Of a stretch of DNA of 64,000 nucleotides, positions 60,933 to 64,000 are shown piece by piece. Position numbers and translations under genes: made by a program. Origin of the DNA: Micromonospora carbonacea (GTDB taxonomy: Bacteria; Actinomycetota; Actinomycetes; Mycobacteriales; Micromonosporaceae); contig NZ_JACHMZ010000001.1 in assembly GCF_014205165.1 (NCBI RefSeq), positions 6,368,501-6,432,500 of the forward strand, read 5' to 3'. The stretch's first letter is position 1; each line of letters opens with the position of its first letter. The notes under the pieces were generated by a model, which worked only from the letters and a program-made list of their open reading frames with translations, did no database searches and was not told the DNA's origin.

Positions 60933-61427
60933 TCAACCGTCGGCCAGTTTCCACAGAACCTCCTGAATGAGGTTCCCCACCACGGTCCGGGCAAGCGCCT
61001 GGAAGACCGGGATCTCCAGCAGCGAGGCACCGAAGGTCACGGCGGATGTCGCGACGGCCTGGGCGATCTGGATGGCCAGGATCACCAACTGCACGATGAC
61101 CGCGATCTTCAGGGCAAGCACGATCGCCGCACAGATGATCAGGCCGGTGCCGGTGAGCAGTGCGGCGGTCGCCCCGTCCGAGAGGCTTGCCGCCGGGCTG
61201 TCCTCCTTGGACCACCACTGTTGAAAGGCGGTGACGTCCTTGCCGCTGTTGGCCACCCAGACCTCGGTAGCACCCGTCTGCGCCTCGACAACCACGCTGC
61301 CGAGCCGCCCAGAGAACGCGATCCAGGCGTTCCCCATCTCGAAGAGCTTGTCCTCGTCGGCCTCGGGCCAGGTGTAGCCGAGCACGCCCAGCAGGGACCG
61401 CAGCTCGCCGGGAAGTTCCAGTGCCAT
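60933..61427 (-). CDS. CpnT-N/WXG100-like translocation domain protein
   Basis: The 164-residue protein has a helical N-terminal part with a WxG-like loop (FQQWWSKEDS) and a hydrophobic C-terminal half (about 95-150), like the N-terminal module that carries toxin domains in mycobacterial CpnT-type and ESX-linked polymorphic toxins. Here it is a separate gene, six bases before the EndoU gene, rather than fused. ATG with weak ribosome site, three bases after the WXG100 gene. Confidence 0.6.
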   Translation of the reverse strand: MALELPGELRSLLGVLGYTWPEADEDKLFEMGNAWIAFSGRLGSVVVEAQTGATEVWVANSGKDVTAFQQWWSKEDSPAASLSDGATAALLTGTGLIICAAIVLALKIAVIVQLVILAIQIAQAVATSAVTFGASLLEIPVFQALARTVVGNLIQEVLWKLADG

Positions 61428-61430
61428 TGG

Positions 61431-61760
61431 TCAGCCGTCCAGTCGCTGGCGGATCCCGTCGAGGCCCTGCCGGATGGCCTGCTCGACGGCGGCGTACCGT
61501 TGGCCCATCTCGTCCAGATCCACGCCGGCCGACCCGATCTCGGTCAACGCGCTGTCGAAGCACTCGAAGGCCCAGGCCGAAACCTCGTCGTGAGCCGCGC
61601 CGATCAGCGAACCAATGTCGTCGGAGCCCCATGGTCGGCCGAAGCCGGCCAGCTCACCGCGAAACGCGGCCAGCTCACCGACGAACCGGGTGGCGAGATC
61701 CTGGAGGGCGCGACCTGAGCCGCTCAGTCGATCCGGGTCGACCTCGATCCCCCCGTTCAC
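61431..61760 (-). CDS. WXG100-like ESX-type small protein
   Basis: The 109-residue protein is all-helical, with a central W-x-S turn (FGRPWGSDDIGSLIG) that resembles the WXG motif of type VII secretion substrates. It is encoded between the YbaB-like and CpnT-N-like genes; the GTG start overlaps the YbaB-like stop (GTGA). It probably accompanies the toxin during secretion. Confidence 0.65.
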   Translation of the reverse strand: MNGGIEVDPDRLSGSGRALQDLATRFVGELAAFRGELAGFGRPWGSDDIGSLIGAAHDEVSAWAFECFDSALTEIGSAGVDLDEMGQRYAAVEQAIRQGLDGIRQRLDG

Positions 61761-62170
61761 CGGCCGCCCCGAGCGGCCATCCGGTCCTGCGCCTGAACGA
61801 GGGCATCGGTGAACGCAGTAAGCCGCCGCCCGGTGTCCTCCTGGATCCGGCGCAGCGTGTCACCGAGGCCACTCAGGTCGATGGGACCGATGGTGGTCGC
61901 CTTGCCCCGCAGGTCGGTCAGGGCCTGGTTGACCGCTGAGGTGATCTCCTCGGCCAGCGTCTCGCTGGGCAGCCGCATCACCCGGGGGTCGAGCGTCAAC
62001 TCGGCGACCTCGCCGGGCGGCACGACGGTCACGGTCACCATGCCGTCGGCACCTTCACCGAACCCCTCTGGCCGCGGGCTGCCCTCGGCCGTGCTGGTGA
62101 TGCTATCGAGAGCGGACATCGTTTCGGAGAGCGCCCGGCCGAGGCCGGACGGGTCAACGGGTTCGGCCAT
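61757..62170 (-). CDS. YbaB/EbfC-family protein
   Basis: The 137-residue protein has the YbaB fold pattern (MVTVTVVPPGEVAELTLDPRV then EEITSAVNQALTDLR). In actinobacteria YbaB-like genes often open WXG100 toxin operons. ATG with GGAGG eight bases upstream, probably the first gene of the operon. Confidence 0.7.
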   Translation of the reverse strand: MAEPVDPSGLGRALSETMSALDSITSTAEGSPRPEGFGEGADGMVTVTVVPPGEVAELTLDPRVMRLPSETLAEEITSAVNQALTDLRGKATTIGPIDLSGLGDTLRRIQEDTGRRLTAFTDALVQAQDRMAARGGR

Positions 62171-62526
62171 CTCGGCTTCCTCCGGTGTCTGATCGCCGCG
62201 TGTCTCGGGTCGCCTCGCATTCTAGGTCGACAGCTCGATCCACGCCGCCCGCCTGCAGCGTCGGCCTACGCGCCCCGATGCACCTGGCGCCCCGATCTGC
62301 AGCGATCAGATCGTGGAATGCGCATTCGTCCTTCTCCGGCGTGACGCAGGCGCGGGGCCGCCGAACCGACGTTGCTGCGCAAGTCTCATCAGGCCAAGGA
62401 GGAACCCTCGGCAAAACGACTCCCGGTCTGAACGACGCCGAGAACGACCGACGGAAGCATCCCGGGCCTCGACAATGCGGTAAGCCCGCACCGTCGAAGG
62501 GTCTTCCAACCTGGGGTCTCGCGGAG
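62171..62526. other. intergenic region before the toxin operon
   Basis: About 356 bases between the operon start and the lipoprotein end, presumably with the operon promoter. A minus-strand frame here lacks a ribosome site and protein character. No operator or repeat stands out. Confidence 0.45.
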
Positions 62527-63057
62527 TCAGGCGTGGCAGTCCCGGGCCAGCTTCGGCGGGATGTCGACGAACGTCTCCCCCAGCCACTTCGCCGGGCTGG
62601 CCGCCTTCGCGCCCCCGTCGAGCTGCTTCGCGACGTCCCCGATCAGCTTCTCGATCTCCGGGTCCTCGGCGCGCGCCGCCTGCCTGCGGACGTCGCCGGC
62701 CAGCCCCGCGATGGTCCGCTTGAGCCGGTCGTTGAGCTCGTCGGGGGTGGTCTCCTTGTCCTTGGTGGCGGCGGCCGAGTCGGCGGCGAGCTTCTTGCTG
62801 CCGGCGAGGATCAGCCGGTCGACCTCCCCGCACACCTCGGCGGTGTTGGCGGCGGTCACGCCGGGCGTGGACGCGGACGGCGTCGAGGTGGCGGCGAACG
62901 GCTCGACGGAACCGGTCGGGGCGTCGGCGGTGGGCGCGGCGGTGGCGGGACCGGCCGCCGGATCGTCTGCGGTGCCGTCTGACTGGCAGCCGGCGGCCAG
63001 CGCGAGCAGGGCCACCAGGGCGGCGGCGCGGAGCGTGGTCACGGCAGGACGAGACAT
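62527..63057 (-). CDS. putative lipoprotein
   Basis: The 176-residue protein has a lipobox (LALAAGC, Cys about residue 24), a Thr/Ala/Pro-rich linker and a helical C-terminal domain of about 105 residues with one Cys pair (VCGEVD, RDCHA). No family recognised. The last 25 codons recur as a fragment at 56083-56161. Confidence 0.7.
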   Translation of the reverse strand: MSRPAVTTLRAAALVALLALAAGCQSDGTADDPAAGPATAAPTADAPTGSVEPFAATSTPSASTPGVTAANTAEVCGEVDRLILAGSKKLAADSAAATKDKETTPDELNDRLKRTIAGLAGDVRRQAARAEDPEIEKLIGDVAKQLDGGAKAASPAKWLGETFVDIPPKLARDCHA

Positions 63058-63193
63058 GTTCTCCCCGTTCGGTGGTGGACCGTCCCAGCATGCCGGTCGC
63101 CGTCCACCCCGGGCGCACCGGCTCGCCGCAGCACAGACGCGCGCCGGGCCGACAGGAGGGGCCGGTCCGGCGCGCGCGACGGGACGTACGGAA

Positions 63194-63370
63194 TCAGCTC
63201 TTGAAAGCGTCCTTGATCTTCTCGCCGGCCTGCTTGAGGCTGGCCTTGGCCTGGTCGTTGCGGCCCTCGGCCTCCAGGCGCTCGTCGTCGGTGGCCCGCC
63301 CGGCGCCCTCCTTCAGCTTGCCGGCGGCGTCCTCGGACGCGTTGGCGATCTTGTCGTCGAAACCCATCAT
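63194..63370 (-). CDS. CsbD-family stress protein
   Basis: A 58-residue protein (MMGFDDKIANASEDAAGKL at the start, then GRATDDERLEAEGRNDQAK, ending DAFKS) that matches the CsbD family of small hydrophilic general-stress proteins. The ATG has GGAGG upstream, and a second ATG follows directly. It is too short for most automatic calls. Confidence 0.85.
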   Translation of the reverse strand: MMGFDDKIANASEDAAGKLKEGAGRATDDERLEAEGRNDQAKASLKQAGEKIKDAFKS

Positions 63371-63441
63371 GAACCTCCAACGTCCTGGTCACTGGGGTGG
63401 TGCAACACCCATCCAGTACCCCGACGTGGCCCGCCAAACCC

Positions 63442-64000
63442 TCAACCGACGCGGGCCGGCCGGAAGCGGCGCAGGCGGAGGCTGTTGGCGACGACGAAGA
63501 CCGAGGAGAACGCCATCGCCGCCCCCGCGATCATCGGGTTGAGCAGGCCGGCGACGGCCAGCGGGAGGGCGGCCAGGTTGTAGGCGAACGCCCAGAACAG
63601 GTTGCCCTTGATGATCGCCAGGGTGCGGCGGGACAGCCGGATCGCGTCCACGGCGGCGGTCAGGTCGCCCCGGACGAGGGTCAGGTCGCTGGCCTCGATC
63701 GCCACGTCGGTGCCGGTGCCCATCGCCAGGCCCAGATCGGCCTGGGCGAGGGCGGCGGCGTCGTTGATCCCGTCACCGATCATCGCCACGGTGCGACCGG
63801 CGGCCTGGAGCTGCTTCACCACGTCGACCTTGTCGGCGGGCAGCACCTCGGCGGTCACCTCGGCGATGCCGACCTCGGCGGCCACCGCCCGCGCCACCGT
63901 GGCGTTGTCGCCGGTGAGCAGGATCGGCGTGAGGCCGAGGGCGCGCAGCCCGGCGACGGCCGCCGCGCTTGTCGCTTTCACCACGTCGGCCACCGCGAGC
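63442..64000 (-). CDS. copA: copper-type P1B ATPase, C-terminal part
   Basis: The partial protein (about 186 residues visible) is the end of a P-type heavy-metal ATPase: LLTGDN (hinge), MIGDGINDAAAL (Mg site), the last two membrane helices and the closing MAFSSVFVVANSLRLRRF, a MxxSS motif typical of Cu+-ATPases. Phosphorylation domain and metal-binding region lie beyond the right edge. It should export copper. Cu+ specificity is inferred from the last helix. Confidence 0.85.
   Translation of the reverse strand, partial: LAVADVVKATSAAAVAGLRALGLTPILLTGDNATVARAVAAEVGIAEVTAEVLPADKVDVVKQLQAAGRTVAMIGDGINDAAALAQADLGLAMGTGTDVAIEASDLTLVRGDLTAAVDAIRLSRRTLAIIKGNLFWAFAYNLAALPLAVAGLLNPMIAGAAMAFSSVFVVANSLRLRRFRPARVG

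Noticed and set aside
62154..62414. 86-codon minus-strand frame upstream of the YbaB-like gene
   Set aside because: No ribosome site, overlaps the likely promoter, no family.

Overview
The window is 64 kb of very GC-rich DNA with strongly GC-biased third codon positions, frequent GTG/TTG starts, ATGA/GTGA stop-start overlaps, ECF sigma factors, ANTAR/STAS/HATPase regulators, LPXTG surface proteins and CBM2- or ricin-tailed secreted hydrolases. This points to a filamentous actinomycete, most likely Micromonosporaceae (Micromonospora or a close relative). I saw no tRNA, rRNA, CRISPR array, insertion sequence or origin.

Layout. 1-6.6 kb: an ATP-grasp peptide ligase of the pheganomycin PGM1 type faces an unusual radical SAM enzyme; next come a 60-residue peptide gene translationally coupled to an atypical LuxR regulator, an HTH-DUF5919 protein and an NPCBM membrane protein. 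This looks like a small uncharacterised peptide-modification locus. 6.6-11.9 kb: a five-gene ABC importer of the peptide/nickel class, all stop-start coupled, with a Nur-like palindrome over its promoter, hence probably nickel uptake. 12-16.8 kb: two convergent LPXTG-anchored surface proteins. 17.7-39 kb: a plant cell-wall and polyester degradation region. It holds a PETase/cutinase-family enzyme with a ricin lectin tail, a CE1 esterase-CBM2, three GH43 enzymes, a WxL-like protein with its DUF916-type partner, a GH53 galactanase and a GH27 alpha-galactosidase-CBM2. A SigE-type sigma factor pair, a PadR pair and an oxidoreductase-methyltransferase fusion are interspersed. LacI-type operator-like palindromes recur upstream of the hydrolases.

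39.2-43.5 kb: an ECF sigma/anti-sigma/ABC transporter operon with a probably leaderless start. 43.6-49.5 kb: a large beta-propeller/Ig-like secreted protein, an FkbM methyltransferase and a family 2 glycosyltransferase. 49.8-55.2 kb: a short-chain dehydrogenase, an anti-sigma-type ATPase, a GAF-ANTAR regulator, a STAS protein, a DUF3152 metallopeptidase-like protein and a DUF2786 protein. 55.2-57.5 kb: a rearranged stretch with remnants of a YciI-sigma operon and of a lipoprotein gene around an orphan secreted protein, followed by an intact DUF6596 sigma factor. 57.6-59.9 kb: a TAP-like secreted hydrolase and a small HTH/membrane-protein pair. 60-62.2 kb: a polymorphic toxin operon (YbaB-like, WXG100-like, CpnT-N-like, EndoU nuclease, putative immunity protein). 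62.5-64 kb: a lipoprotein, a CsbD protein missing from simple ORF calls because of its size, and the 3' part of a copper-type P-ATPase.

How it fits together: the central third is a secreted toolkit for arabinoxylan, galactan and cutin-like polyesters, apparently under LacI-family control, with a possible cell-surface WxL/DUF916 assembly. The flanks hold a candidate peptide-biosynthesis locus (left) and a contact-dependent-type nuclease toxin operon (right).
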